Positions 1 to 8,834 are shown, counted from the first letter of the stretch. The stretch: DNA of 64,000 nucleotides from Shewanella woodyi ATCC 51908 (GCF_000019525.1 NC_010506.1:1426001-1490000); one strand, 5' to 3'. The notes: generated by a model not told the origin, from the letters alone. Program-made: numbers and translations.

Positions 1-1
1 T

Positions 2-67
2 GAGGAGGAGCTGTTGATTACTTTAAAGGTGATCACCAAATTAATCGGACGCTTTGAAGGGCGATAA
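2..67 (+). CDS. 3' end of an unidentified gene (partial)
   Basis: An open frame enters from the left edge and runs 21 codons to a TAA. The visible C-terminus begins with three glutamates and ends in Arg-Phe-Glu-Gly-Arg. A strong inverted repeat follows 20 bases after the stop, which fits a gene end. The fragment is too short to assign to a family, and a chance open frame of this length is possible. Confidence 0.4.
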   Translation, partial: EEELLITLKVITKLIGRFEGR

Positions 68-86
68 TATTGGCTTAATACAATGA

Positions 87-116
87 AATATTCCGGCCCT
101 GCATGACCGGAATATT
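87..116 (+). terminator. Hairpin after the left-edge gene
   Basis: A perfect 10-bp inverted repeat (AATATTCCGG / CCGGAATATT) with a 10-base loop. No good T-tract follows on the plus strand, so it may be a Rho-independent terminator without a tail or an mRNA-stabilising hairpin. Confidence 0.45.
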
Positions 117-142
117 AATCTAAAAAAACAGTAGGTTACATC

Positions 143-176
143 TGTTAGTGTTAGTGTTAGTGTTAGTGTTAGTGTT
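143..176. repeat. Hexanucleotide tandem repeat (TGTTAG)n
   Basis: Five exact copies of TGTTAG plus a partial sixth. The tract runs over the stop codon of the minus-strand thioesterase-like gene. On the coding strand it reads CAC-TAA repeatedly, so every unit carries an in-frame stop and changes in copy number would not extend the protein. Confidence 0.9.
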
Positions 177-648
177 TCGCTGGCTTTTCTGAGATCCACA
201 GTTTTATCTCGCCTTTTACTACCACCACTCCCTCTGAGTCATAGGCCGTGACAGGTACCATAAGATCACCCGGTACCCACTGCTCAGGATTTACCTGGGC
301 AACGCAGCGAATATCACTTCCAGCTTTGGCGGTATAGTCTAAGCTCATTCCTTTAGGTATCCATCTTAAGTGATGGGGAATAGATGCCTCTGCCATCACC
401 CCCATTGCCATCTCTAGCCCATTACAGATGGCGATCACATGGACGGTTTTAATATGGTTGTGAACAGCATGGCGTTTCTTAATTAAACACTCACATCTAT
501 GGGGCCTAAGTTCGGTGATAAGAGGTTTAATCGTGCCAAAGTAGGGAGCCATGCGTGCCACCATGATAGAGAAGATCTTATTGCCGAAAGGAAATCGGGT
601 TACTCTGTTATACAGGGCCATCACCTTAGTAGGTTTCTGTGTTGTCAT
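169..648 (-). CDS. DUF4442 hot-dog-fold thioesterase-like protein
   Basis: A 159-residue cytoplasmic protein resembling the DUF4442/PaaI-like hot-dog family, which includes acyl-CoA thioesterases. It has the usual single-domain length. A helix-forming stretch (HVIAICNGLEMAMG, about residues 70-83) matches the central hot-dog helix, and beta-strand-rich segments follow. There is no signal peptide or membrane segment. The substrate cannot be read from the sequence. It is transcribed divergently from the DUF368 gene. The ribosome-binding site is weak (AGG ten bases before ATG). The family is fairly secure; thioesterase activity is inferred. Confidence 0.72.
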   Translation of the reverse strand: MTTQKPTKVMALYNRVTRFPFGNKIFSIMVARMAPYFGTIKPLITELRPHRCECLIKKRHAVHNHIKTVHVIAICNGLEMAMGVMAEASIPHHLRWIPKGMSLDYTAKAGSDIRCVAQVNPEQWVPGDLMVPVTAYDSEGVVVVKGEIKLWISEKPAKH

Positions 649-850
649 CTCGATATCGCCTGATTTTTATTGTTCTGGTCGGATGAGTTAGGTTATCTGA
701 ATAACATGGGATTAACAATATCTCTTTTTGATTGGATAAATATTGAATTTAGCGATCTATTTTTAAAATGAACCAAACTTCATTTTCACTTGTCTATCTT
801 TGAAACGTATAATCCCCTTTTTCGTAATTGCTCATTTTTAAGGATACAAA

Positions 851-1798
851 TTGAATTACCTGCTTACCTATTTAAAAGGAATGGCGATGGGAGCTGCAGA
901 TGTGGTTCCCGGTGTGTCAGGCGGAACTATCGCTTTTATTACCGGGATTTTAGATACCTTGCTTGAGAGTATTCGAAGGATCAATCCTAAGTTAATCTCT
1001 GTGATTAGAGAGCAGGGAGTTAAGCAGGCGTTTGAGTATATTAATGGCCCTTTTCTTGTCTGTGTTTTTGGTGGCATTCTGACAAGTATTTTTTCTCTAT
1101 CAAAGTTAATTACTTACCTCTTAGAAACTCACCCAATTCCCGTCTGGTCCTTCTTTTTTGGACTGATCCTCATCTCCGTTGTCCATATGTTGAAGCAGGT
1201 TAAAGGCTTCTCTTTCATCAGGCTTGTACTGTTTGCTCTAGGTACTGTGTTTGCTTGGGGGATCACCATGTTAAGCCCTATCGCACTTGAAATGACCTAT
1301 TTGAATATCTTTATTGGTGGCAGTATCGCCATCTGCGCCATGTTGCTTCCTGGTATCTCTGGGAGCTTTATTCTATTACTTTTAGGACTTTACCCTTCAG
1401 TACTCGCGGCTGCTAAGAACTTCGATATTACAATTTTAGCCATTTTTGCATCGGGTTGTATCTTTGGTCTGCTCACCTTCAGTCATCTCCTATCGGCTCT
1501 GCTTCGTAAGTTCCATGACGGTACTCTTATCTTTTTGACCGGCTTAATGCTTGGCACTTTAGGTAAGATATGGCCATGGAAAGAGGTTCTCACTTGGCGC
1601 ACAAACTCTTCAGGTCAGCAGGTTCCGCTCTTAGAGCAAAACTTGTCTCCATTACAGTTTGAACAGATCACAGGTCAGCCAGCCCATATCGCCTGGGCTG
1701 TGGCTGCATTAATTTGTGGTGTTGCGCTTGTTTGGGGATTGGAGCTATTTGCTGCAAGAAACGGTATGGCTAACGTTAATCAAGATAAAAAAGGGTAA
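851..1798 (+). CDS. popT: DUF368 polyprenyl-phosphate translocase (PopT family)
   Basis: A 315-residue polytopic membrane protein of the DUF368 family. The N-terminal GAADVVPGVSGGT signature lies at about residues 14-26 and a second, related LLPGISGSF motif at about residues 164-172, as expected for an internally duplicated transporter. Several hydrophobic segments span the length. DUF368 proteins have been shown in Vibrio and Staphylococcus to recycle undecaprenyl phosphate across the inner membrane for cell-wall and envelope polymer synthesis; that role is carried over by family. The start is TTG, 7 bases after AAGGA. A small lipoprotein gene begins 4 bases after the stop, so the two are probably cotranscribed. 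Confidence 0.85.
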   Translation: MNYLLTYLKGMAMGAADVVPGVSGGTIAFITGILDTLLESIRRINPKLISVIREQGVKQAFEYINGPFLVCVFGGILTSIFSLSKLITYLLETHPIPVWSFFFGLILISVVHMLKQVKGFSFIRLVLFALGTVFAWGITMLSPIALEMTYLNIFIGGSIAICAMLLPGISGSFILLLLGLYPSVLAAAKNFDITILAIFASGCIFGLLTFSHLLSALLRKFHDGTLIFLTGLMLGTLGKIWPWKEVLTWRTNSSGQQVPLLEQNLSPLQFEQITGQPAHIAWAVAALICGVALVWGLELFAARNGMANVNQDKKG

Positions 1799-1802
1799 GA
1801 AA

Positions 1803-2018
1803 ATGAATCTGAAAAATGTACTCCTGCTCACTACGCTATTGGGTATCTCGGCCTGCGCCACATCTGTTTATGACACTGTAGATATCAATGTTGAACAGGA
1901 GCCGCAGCAAGATGTATTGGATTCAAAGGCAGACCCTATGATTGAGCATAATGAGCGACTCATTAAAGAGGGAAGAGAGGATGAGTGGCGAAAAGACGTT
2001 AAAGGCTTATCTCACTGA
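1803..2018 (+). CDS. Small lipoprotein, hypothetical
   Basis: A 71-residue protein with a type II signal peptide: a basic start, a hydrophobic core and the lipobox ISAC with cysteine at about residue 17. The mature part is short, acidic and hydrophilic (DVNVEQEP-like region, then many Glu and Arg), with no recognised domain. The ATG start was chosen because it opens directly onto the signal peptide, follows a purine-rich stretch and lies 4 bases behind the DUF368 stop. It probably forms a two-gene unit with that gene. Function unknown. Confidence 0.75.
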   Translation: MNLKNVLLLTTLLGISACATSVYDTVDINVEQEPQQDVLDSKADPMIEHNERLIKEGREDEWRKDVKGLSH

Positions 2019-2040
2019 TAACAATTTGAATTAACGAAAA

Positions 2041-2066
2041 AAGGTGGCTTATGCCACCTTATTTAT
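2041..2066. terminator. Bidirectional terminator between convergent genes
   Basis: A perfect 8-bp stem AAGGTGGC / GCCACCTT with a TTAT loop. It has a T-rich tail on the plus side and a run of six T on the minus side, so it can serve both the lipoprotein gene and the DUF3634 gene. Confidence 0.85.
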
Positions 2067-2074
2067 TGATAGCG

Positions 2075-2419
2075 TTAACCCGCTTGACGACTATTATCTA
2101 CTTTCTTTTTATCATAGTACTCGAAGGGGAAAACGTTACGAATTCGCTGAGTCACACCGTCGCTGACATTGGCTGATACATGCAATCGAACTGCGCCAGA
2201 TTTTTCACATCTTACTGAACAGGTCAGCTTTTCAGACTTGGCGATGGCGCGGCACTCTTTTTGAAACTTTTCAGGGATCTTACCTTTATGGGAGATGAGC
2301 CGTCCGTCCTTGAAATGCATTTCGAAAATAGTCAGGCCCTTCTTGCCGCTAAATATAAGTTTATAAACAAGAAACAATCCAACAAGAATAAAGATTACTT
2401 TTAGTACATCTGGCGTCAT
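2075..2419 (-). CDS. DUF3634 family membrane protein
   Basis: A 114-residue protein with one N-terminal membrane helix (VLKVIFILVGLFLVYKLIF, about residues 5-23), then a small soluble domain with two cysteines in a TCSVRC segment near residues 66-71. This layout matches DUF3634, a family of unknown function common in Shewanella. The start has a strong AAAGGAGG site. It stands alone between convergent and divergent neighbours. Confidence 0.7.
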   Translation of the reverse strand: MTPDVLKVIFILVGLFLVYKLIFSGKKGLTIFEMHFKDGRLISHKGKIPEKFQKECRAIAKSEKLTCSVRCEKSGAVRLHVSANVSDGVTQRIRNVFPFEYYDKKKVDNSRQAG

Positions 2420-2534
2420 ATAGGCCTCCTTTTATGTAAAGATACGCTTTGATTTAACATTTTCATAGTAGATTAGATCACGTTTATCTAAGTCTCTTCT
2501 ATACTCACGGAGCTTAACTGTTAAGGATAACGCT

Positions 2535-2717
2535 ATGTTTGTATCGAATGCTGAGCGCTGGGCTAAATTGTGTCACCAACAGGCCGAGTTAATTGAGAGC
2601 TTATCTGAGAGCTTTCCTGAACGACGTGATAATCATATCAATTTAGGATTGAGTTGGCGTCAACTCGAGGAGCGGGTAAGTAAAGGGAGATCACCTAGAC
2701 TCAATGATATTAAGTAG
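2535..2717 (+). CDS. Small hypothetical protein
   Basis: A 60-residue hydrophilic, probably helical protein with no signal peptide or membrane segment. A good AAGGA site precedes the ATG by 7 bases and a classical terminator follows 17 bases after the stop, so expression is likely. No domain is recognised. Confidence 0.65.
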   Translation: MFVSNAERWAKLCHQQAELIESLSESFPERRDNHINLGLSWRQLEERVSKGRSPRLNDIK

Positions 2718-2734
2718 TGGCAATAGAATTCAAT

Positions 2735-2760
2735 AAAAAACCGCCTGATGGCGGTTTTTT
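2735..2760. terminator. Bidirectional Rho-independent terminator
   Basis: CCGCC / GGCGG stem with a TGAT loop, flanked by six A on the left and six T on the right. It can end both the small plus-strand gene and the minus-strand TorF gene. Confidence 0.9.
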
Positions 2761-2788
2761 GATCTAATGCTCTGTTATTAGTATTAAT

Positions 2789-3511
2789 TTAGAAAGCGTA
2801 GCTGACAGAAGCAAGCACAGTACCTTCGGTATTATACAGATCATCTGTGACCTGATTATCATCACTAATGTCAGTGTCTAGCCAAGCAAGTGATAAACCA
2901 ATACCAGCAACCTCAGTAGAAACACCGATAGAGTAATCAGCATAGCTATCGAAGCCTTCACCATCATCAATACCATCACCAAAGTTGTAGCCGTAATGGA
3001 GATCTAAGCTCCAGTTTTCATAGAATTCGTAGGAGTAGTTAACTTCGGTATAATGCAGATCCAGATCGCTTCCACCGTAATCATTGGTGTACCAATAAGC
3101 CAAGCGGAAACCGCTGAAATCAACACCTATGCTGGCCTCTAAGTAATCTAAATCACTGTCACCAGGATAGTTGTAACGATATAGTGTGACATCATAGCTT
3201 AAGTCATCATTGAGCTCGCCGTAGTAACCTGCGTAGATATCAAGTTCAATATCTGGTCCATTATAATCAGGTTCATCGAAGTCGACATTACTCGCCCAAG
3301 CTCCAAGGAAGAAACCACTGTCGTGGCTCCAATCAACGCCTGCTTGAATGGCAAAGTTACTTGCTGTTTGTGACACACCACGGAAACGATAGTCGTTAGT
3401 TAAGCTGACTTCGCCAGATACTTCGGCTGAGGCGATTGGTGAGATTAGCGCTGTGGCCAGAACAAGACCGGTAACTTGGGCAATCCGTTTTTTATTAAAT
3501 TTTTTATACAC
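2789..3511 (-). CDS. TorF-family putative porin (TIGR02001)
   Basis: A 240-residue exported protein with a Sec signal peptide ending near ISPIASA (about residue 29). The mature part consists of alternating aromatic and acidic beta-strands with many Asp, Gly and Tyr, and ends in a C-terminal phenylalanine (VSYAF) typical of outer-membrane beta-barrels. It matches the TorF/TIGR02001 family found across marine gammaproteobacteria. It probably forms a small outer-membrane barrel; its solute is unknown. The start is GTG, 8 bases after GGAG. Monocistronic. Confidence 0.83.
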   Translation of the reverse strand: MYKKFNKKRIAQVTGLVLATALISPIASAEVSGEVSLTNDYRFRGVSQTASNFAIQAGVDWSHDSGFFLGAWASNVDFDEPDYNGPDIELDIYAGYYGELNDDLSYDVTLYRYNYPGDSDLDYLEASIGVDFSGFRLAYWYTNDYGGSDLDLHYTEVNYSYEFYENWSLDLHYGYNFGDGIDDGEGFDSYADYSIGVSTEVAGIGLSLAWLDTDISDDNQVTDDLYNTEGTVLASVSYAF

Positions 3512-3660
3512 GGTAGTTTCTCCATTTTACTTTATTGTATGAACTCCCTGTAACAGGGGTTTTATGGTTACCATACAACAGCATCAATGCTGAGACCTCA
3601 TGGTGGTTATGAAACTTAAGTTTCAATTCGTTATGTTAGTTATCTATGTTTTTCAATTGT

Positions 3661-4023
3661 TTAGGGGGGTGCTTCAAACATGACATAGATCTTCTTGCAA
3701 CTATCTAACACCTCCCAGGTGCCAGAGAATCCAGCTGGGATCACAAAGCGGCTTCCCTCATTCACGGTAATGGTGTTGCCATTCTCGTCGGTTATCACGC
3801 TGCTGCCAGCTAAAATCTCGCAGTATTCGCTCTCGGTATAGTTGACCTTCCAGCTGCCTTTTTCACTTTCCCAAACGCCGCAATGAAACTGGTCACAAGG
3901 ACTTGAAAAGTGATTCTCTACTGCTTGAGCAGGATTACCTGAGATGAGCTTTTCGTCATCTAAATGGTAATGTTCACTCTCTGTCTTGTTGTTTGATATG
4001 TCGACAATGCTATTAATATTCAA
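3661..4023 (-). CDS. Small cupin-domain protein (DUF861/EutQ-like)
   Basis: About 120 residues forming one cupin barrel. Strands include a WKVNYTESEYCEIL segment, a Gly-rich turn, and FVIPAGFSGTWEV near the C-terminus, which resembles the cupin_3 (DUF861) family. I chose the TTG start at 4023 because AGGAA lies just upstream; an ATG 14 codons earlier is possible but lacks a site and would place the AGGAA inside the gene. It lies downstream of mmsA on the same strand, separated by a strong hairpin, so it may belong to the beta-alanine operon. The ligand is unknown. Confidence 0.75.
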   Translation of the reverse strand: MNINSIVDISNNKTESEHYHLDDEKLISGNPAQAVENHFSSPCDQFHCGVWESEKGSWKVNYTESEYCEILAGSSVITDENGNTITVNEGSRFVIPAGFSGTWEVLDSCKKIYVMFEAPP

Positions 4024-4062
4024 AATTCTGTTCCTAGATATCTTGGGTTGTAAATGAAATAA

Positions 4063-4087
4063 CAATGCGCAGACTCGCTGCGCATTG
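4063..4087 (-). terminator. Hairpin between mmsA and the cupin gene
   Basis: A perfect 10-bp inverted repeat (CAATGCGCAG / CTGCGCATTG) with a 5-base loop, only 10 bases after the mmsA stop. The minus-strand tail TTATTTCATTT is only moderately T-rich, so it could be a leaky terminator that lowers cupin expression. Confidence 0.5.
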
Positions 4088-4097
4088 GAGATATCTT

Positions 4098-5588
4098 CTA
4101 TTTCATTGTCGGCATCACAAACTCAGCTTTTGCCTCACTCGATTTTGGCCAGCGAGCGGTTATCGCCTTACGTTTAGTGTAGAAACGGACGCCGTCTGGT
4201 CCATGCATATGTAGTGGACCAAAGAGTGAACGTTTCCAGCCGCCAAAGCTGTGAAATGCCATTGGCACCGGGATAGGAACATTGACTCCCACCATTCCAA
4301 CTTGGACGTGATGGCAGAAGTGACGAGCGGCTTCACCACTTTGGGTAAAGATAGCGGTGCCATTACCGAACTCATGTGCATTGATAAGCTCAAGGGCTTC
4401 GGCGTAATCTTTTACTCGCACGATAGCGAGTACAGGACCGAAGATCTCCTCCTTGTAGATGGTCATATCTGGGGTGACATTGTCAAAGAGGCAACCACCT
4501 AAGAAGTAACCCTGCTCATGATCTTCGACACTGAGTGTGCGGCCATCGGCCAATAAACTTGCTCCTTCGGCAACGCCTGTATCCACATAACTGGTGACTT
4601 TGGCCAGGTGTTGAGCTGAGATAAGTGGCCCCATATCCATCTCTGGAGTCACTCCGTTACCCACTCTTAAAGCTTGAATTTGAGGCAGCAGTTTCTCGAC
4701 GAGCGCATCACCAGAATCACCCACTGCAAGTACCACTGAGATCGCCATGCAGCGCTCACCAGCAGAGCCAAATGCCGCGCCCATTAGCGCACCTACTGCT
4801 TGATTGATATCTGCATCAGGCATCAGTAACATATGATTTTTTGCACCACCGAGCGCTTGTACGCGCTTGCCATGCTTAGAGGCGGTCTCATAGATATATT
4901 CAGCAATCGGTGTTGAGCCGACAAAGCTAACCGCATGAATATCTGGATGGCTCAGTAGGGTATCAACCGCTTCTTTATCGCCATTAACCACGTTAAATAC
5001 GCCGTCGGGAAGACCCGCTTCGGTGAGCAGCTGAGCCATACGCATCACTGAGCTTGGATCTTTCTCTGAAGGCTTCATGATAAAGGTGTTACCAGCTGCA
5101 ATGGCGATAGGGAACATCCACATAGGCACCATTACCGGAAAGTTAAACGGGGCAATACCTGCGACCACACCTAGAGATTGATTCACACACCAAGCATCAA
5201 CGCCGCCGCCAACCTGCTCTGTATGTTCACCTTTTAATAGGTGAGGGATACCACAGGCAAACTCAACCACTTCAAGACCACGGATGATCTCGCCTTTAGC
5301 ATCATCGAGAACCTTGCCATGTTCGCGGGTAATGAGCTCTGCCAACTCATCCATATTCTGTTCAACCAAGGCCTTAAATTTAAACAAAACCCGTGAACGA
5401 TTGAGGGGAGAGACTTGTGACCAACTGCTGTGTGCTTTTTTAGCCAGCTCGATAGCACCAGCCACTTCAGCTGCACTGGCCAATGAAACTTTGGCTTTAG
5501 GCTCGCCTGTTGCAGGCTCAAAAACTGGGCTAGAGCGTTCACTCTTATCTGTGTGAGCGCCATTAATATAGTGGTTGATCTGTTGCAT
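4098..5588 (-). CDS. mmsA: CoA-acylating methylmalonate/malonate-semialdehyde dehydrogenase
   Basis: A 496-residue aldehyde dehydrogenase of the MmsA class, which converts (methyl)malonate semialdehyde plus CoA and NAD+ to acetyl- or propionyl-CoA with release of CO2. Visible family marks are the PFNFPVMVPMWMFP segment (about residues 145-160), the GSTPIAEYIY cofactor-binding region and the catalytic cysteine in GSAGERCMA (about residue 280). Full length for the family. The ATG at 5588 is preferred over an in-frame TTG three codons earlier because AGGA lies 9 bases before it. It sits beside the beta-alanine aminotransferase, so malonate semialdehyde is the likely substrate here. Confidence 0.9.
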   Translation of the reverse strand: MQQINHYINGAHTDKSERSSPVFEPATGEPKAKVSLASAAEVAGAIELAKKAHSSWSQVSPLNRSRVLFKFKALVEQNMDELAELITREHGKVLDDAKGEIIRGLEVVEFACGIPHLLKGEHTEQVGGGVDAWCVNQSLGVVAGIAPFNFPVMVPMWMFPIAIAAGNTFIMKPSEKDPSSVMRMAQLLTEAGLPDGVFNVVNGDKEAVDTLLSHPDIHAVSFVGSTPIAEYIYETASKHGKRVQALGGAKNHMLLMPDADINQAVGALMGAAFGSAGERCMAISVVLAVGDSGDALVEKLLPQIQALRVGNGVTPEMDMGPLISAQHLAKVTSYVDTGVAEGASLLADGRTLSVEDHEQGYFLGGCLFDNVTPDMTIYKEEIFGPVLAIVRVKDYAEALELINAHEFGNGTAIFTQSGEAARHFCHHVQVGMVGVNVPIPVPMAFHSFGGWKRSLFGPLHMHGPDGVRFYTKRKAITARWPKSSEAKAEFVMPTMK

Positions 5589-5701
5589 AACCTTCAATCC
5601 TATCGTCTTAATAATCTCATCCCCAAGCTGGTTGGAGATGAGTTAGATTCATTGTGTTTGATTCATTGTGTTTAGTTATTGAGTTAGTTTGCTGCTAACC
5701 G

Positions 5702-7039
5702 TTAATCGACGGCTCTGATCGCATCGCTTAAGGTATTTACTATCTGATCTATCTCCTGCTTATCCACGATAAGGGGAGGCGAGATTGCGATAATATCTGC
5801 AGTGGCTCGCACTAGCGTGCCTTTGGCAAAACACTCTTCGAAGATAGCGAAGCCGCGTTTACCCACTCCTTGTGCACTGGGAGAGAACTGAATTCCACCT
5901 ACTAAGCCTATGTTGCGAATGTCGATGATATTGGGCAGACCTTTAAGGCTATGGATGGCATCTTCAAAGTAGCTTTCAAGCTCTTTTGTGCGCTCAAATA
6001 GCTTCTCATTTTCATAGATATTTAAACTGGCGATGGCCGCCGCTGCTGCAACTGGATGACCTGAATAGGTATAGCCATGAAACAGTTCAATACCTGCTGG
6101 CCCCTGCATACAAGCATCATAGATGTTGTCGTCAATCAGCACTGCGCCCATGGGAATAGCCCCGTTATTGAGGGCTTTTGCCGCTGTGATCATATCTGGT
6201 GTTACTCCCCAGCGTTGACTGGCAAACGCATCACCGACACGGCCAAAGCCTGTGATAACCTCATCAAAAATCAGTAAGATCCCATGTTTCTTAGTGATCT
6301 CTCTTAAGCGTTGCAGATAACCTTCAGGAGGTAATATCACGCCCGCTGAGCCGGACATTGGCTCTACGATGACGGCGGCAATATTCTCGGCGCCATGAAG
6401 TGCGACAAGTTGCTCAAGAACCTCCGCTTTCTCGGCGCCAGTTTTAGGCATGCCACGGCTAAAGGCGTTATCTTGCATATCTAATGTGTGGGGAAGGTGG
6501 TCGACGCCAGGCAGTAGTTGTTGGCTAAAGGTTTTGCGATTGCCACCTATGCCACCGACTGAGATCCCGCCAAAGCCAACGCCATGATAACCAAGCTCGC
6601 GGCCGATAAATCGAGTACGAGTCGACTCACCATTGGCTCTGTGATAGTTGATGGCAATCTTAAGAGCACTGTCGACAGACTCTGAACCTGAGTTAGTAAA
6701 GAAGACCTTGTTTAGCCCTTCTGGACTAATACTGGCTAAGCGTTCAGCAAGTTCAAATGCAAGGGGGTGTCCCATCTGAAAAGAGGGAGCGTAATCCATT
6801 TGGTGGATCTGATGGCTTACGGCTTCAGAGATCTCTTTGCGACCATGGCCAGCGTTGCAACACCAAAGTCCTGCTGTACCATCGAGAACGGGGCGGCCAG
6901 ACGTGTCCTTGTAATACATACCTTCAGCTTCTGCGAGCATTCTTGGGCTCGCTTTGAACTGTCTATTGGCAGTAAAGGGCATCCAATAGTTTTCAAGTGT
7001 TTGAGTTTCACTATGCTTACTTGTCTGAATATCTGTCAT
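5702..7039 (-). CDS. Class III aminotransferase, probable beta-alanine:pyruvate transaminase
   Basis: A 445-residue PLP-dependent class III (omega) aminotransferase. The cofactor aspartate is in IFDEVITGFGRVG, and the PLP lysine is in ITAAKALNNGAIPMGAV (about residues 280-300). The N-terminal NYWMPFTANRQFK segment matches omega-amino acid:pyruvate transaminases. With mmsA 113 bases downstream on the same strand, the pair would convert beta-alanine to malonate semialdehyde and then acetyl-CoA. Activity toward GABA, or toward putrescine as in related enzymes, cannot be excluded, and no other GABA aminotransferase gene is in the window. Divergent from puuC, with which it shares a 271-bp promoter region. 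Confidence 0.87.
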   Translation of the reverse strand: MTDIQTSKHSETQTLENYWMPFTANRQFKASPRMLAEAEGMYYKDTSGRPVLDGTAGLWCCNAGHGRKEISEAVSHQIHQMDYAPSFQMGHPLAFELAERLASISPEGLNKVFFTNSGSESVDSALKIAINYHRANGESTRTRFIGRELGYHGVGFGGISVGGIGGNRKTFSQQLLPGVDHLPHTLDMQDNAFSRGMPKTGAEKAEVLEQLVALHGAENIAAVIVEPMSGSAGVILPPEGYLQRLREITKKHGILLIFDEVITGFGRVGDAFASQRWGVTPDMITAAKALNNGAIPMGAVLIDDNIYDACMQGPAGIELFHGYTYSGHPVAAAAAIASLNIYENEKLFERTKELESYFEDAIHSLKGLPNIIDIRNIGLVGGIQFSPSAQGVGKRGFAIFEECFAKGTLVRATADIIAISPPLIVDKQEIDQIVNTLSDAIRAVD

Positions 7040-7111
7040 ATCGTCTTACCCTATCCAGTTTATTTAGTTATTTGTTGTTATTCTGAGCGATTGATATTTG
7101 CTATGCTATGT

Positions 7112-7127
7112 TAGAAATAATGAACAT
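7112..7127. promoter_or_regulatory. Candidate PuuR operator between the aminotransferase and puuC
   Basis: The sequence AAATAATGAACAT resembles the E. coli PuuR recognition sequence as I recall it (core ATAATGAACA). It lies in the divergent promoter region and a puuR gene is present in this window. No footprint data; this is a motif match only. Confidence 0.45.
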
Positions 7128-7310
7128 GAAAGCTTTTTGTGCATTTATTTATAGCAAAATACACATTTTTGTAAAATATATTGAAACTAATATTGAAAAC
7201 TAGCCTGCTTCCAGCGTAATCTTGAAGCCTGTCCACAGCCCGCTGTTGCACTTATCTGTGTTTGGCGAGTGTGAGTGGGAAAAGTATTAATTACCCGTTA
7301 AGAGGTCATC

Positions 7311-8819
7311 ATGAGTACACCGACAAATCATCAAGAGTGGCAAACTTTAGCCGAAACCTTACTAGCACAAGGGGTGAAGGCTGATGCCTATATTGAGGGG
7401 GAGTATCGCCCCGCTGTATCGGGGGAGAGGTTTGATTGTGTCAGCCCTATCGATGGCCGTGTACTCTGCCAAGTTGCGAGCTGTTCACTTGAAGATGCCA
7501 ATATTGCGGTAAAGAGTGCGCGTGAGGCATTTGACTCAGGCGTATGGTCTCAATTGCCACCGGTGAAGCGTAAGCAGGTTATGATACGTTTTGCTGAGCT
7601 GCTTGAAGCGAATAAAGATGAGCTAGCGCTCCTTGAAACCTTAGATATGGGTAAGCCTATTCGTTACTCTGGCGCAGTCGATGTGATGGGGGCTGCCCGT
7701 GCGATTAGCTGGTCCGGCGAGGCGATCGATAAGATATATGATGAGATAGCACCAACGGCCCATAACGAGATCGGCATGATCACCCGCGAGCCTGTGGGTG
7801 TGGTTGCGGCTATCGTACCTTGGAACTTTCCTATTTTGATGGCCTGTTGGAAACTAGGTCCTGCGCTGGCTACTGGCAATAGCGTTATTTTGAAACCCTC
7901 AGAGAAGTCACCGTTAACCGCGCTCCGCATGGCACAAATTGCACTAGAGGCGGGTATTCCAAAAGGTGTGCTCAACGTCCTCCCAGGGTTTGGACACACA
8001 GTAGGTAAAGCACTGGCTCTACATATGGATGTAGATACCATAGTGTTTACAGGCTCAACTAAGATAGCAAAGCAGTTGATGATCTATGCGGGTGAATCAA
8101 ATATGAAACGGGTGTGGCTAGAGGCGGGGGGTAAGAGTCCTAATATCGTCTTTAATGATGCGCCGGATCTTCAAAAAGCAGCGGAAGCCGCCGCAACGGC
8201 TATCGCCTTTAACCAAGGTGAGGTTTGCACCGCTGGCTCCCGTTTGCTGGTGGAGGCGGGCGTTAAGGATGAGTTGCTAAGTTTAATTGCCAAAGAGATG
8301 CAAGCTTGGAGACCGGGACATCCACTGGATCCTGACACCACTTGCGGCGCTGTTGTTGATAATCAACAGCTAGATAATGTACTTAAATATATTCGCGCTG
8401 GTGTTGCCGAAGGTGCTGAGTTGGTCCATGGTGGCAGCCAAGTGATGGCTGAAACTGGTGGGGCTTATGTTGAGCCGACTATCTTTTCAAATGTGAGCAA
8501 TGGGATGACGATTGCCAAGGAGGAGATCTTCGGTCCAGTGCTTTCAGTTATCACCTTCGACGGTATGGAGGAGGCGATCAGCATAGGCAATGACAGTATC
8601 TATGGTCTTGCGGCTGGCGTATGGACCTCAAATATCAGCAAAGCCCATAAGACGGCAAAAGCGCTGCGCAGCGGTATGGTGTGGATTAATCATTATGACG
8701 GCGGCGATATGACAGCACCATTTGGTGGCTATAAACAGTCGGGTAATGGCCGTGATAAGTCACTGCATGCGTTCGATAAGTACACAGAGATTAAGGCAAC
8801 TTGGATAGCGCTAGATTAG
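7311..8819 (+). CDS. puuC: Gamma-glutamyl-gamma-aminobutyraldehyde dehydrogenase
   Basis: A 502-residue NAD(P)+-dependent aldehyde dehydrogenase. It oxidises gamma-glutamyl-gamma-aminobutyraldehyde to gamma-glutamyl-GABA in the Puu pathway. Seen are VVAAIVPWNFPILMACWK (about residues 162-180), the nucleotide-binding FTGSTKIAKQ, the general-base region LEAGGKSPNIVF and the catalytic cysteine in FNQGEVCTAGSR (about residue 303). Length and sequence match PuuC rather than betaine-aldehyde or succinate-semialdehyde dehydrogenases. GAGG lies 6 bases before ATG. It is separated by about 14 kb from the other puu genes but has a PuuR-like box upstream. Followed by a very strong terminator. Confidence 0.88.
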   Translation: MSTPTNHQEWQTLAETLLAQGVKADAYIEGEYRPAVSGERFDCVSPIDGRVLCQVASCSLEDANIAVKSAREAFDSGVWSQLPPVKRKQVMIRFAELLEANKDELALLETLDMGKPIRYSGAVDVMGAARAISWSGEAIDKIYDEIAPTAHNEIGMITREPVGVVAAIVPWNFPILMACWKLGPALATGNSVILKPSEKSPLTALRMAQIALEAGIPKGVLNVLPGFGHTVGKALALHMDVDTIVFTGSTKIAKQLMIYAGESNMKRVWLEAGGKSPNIVFNDAPDLQKAAEAAATAIAFNQGEVCTAGSRLLVEAGVKDELLSLIAKEMQAWRPGHPLDPDTTCGAVVDNQQLDNVLKYIRAGVAEGAELVHGGSQVMAETGGAYVEPTIFSNVSNGMTIAKEEIFGPVLSVITFDGMEEAISIGNDSIYGLAAGVWTSNISKAHKTAKALRSGMVWINHYDGGDMTAPFGGYKQSGNGRDKSLHAFDKYTEIKATWIALD

Positions 8820-8834
8820 AGGTAAAGTTTCTGA

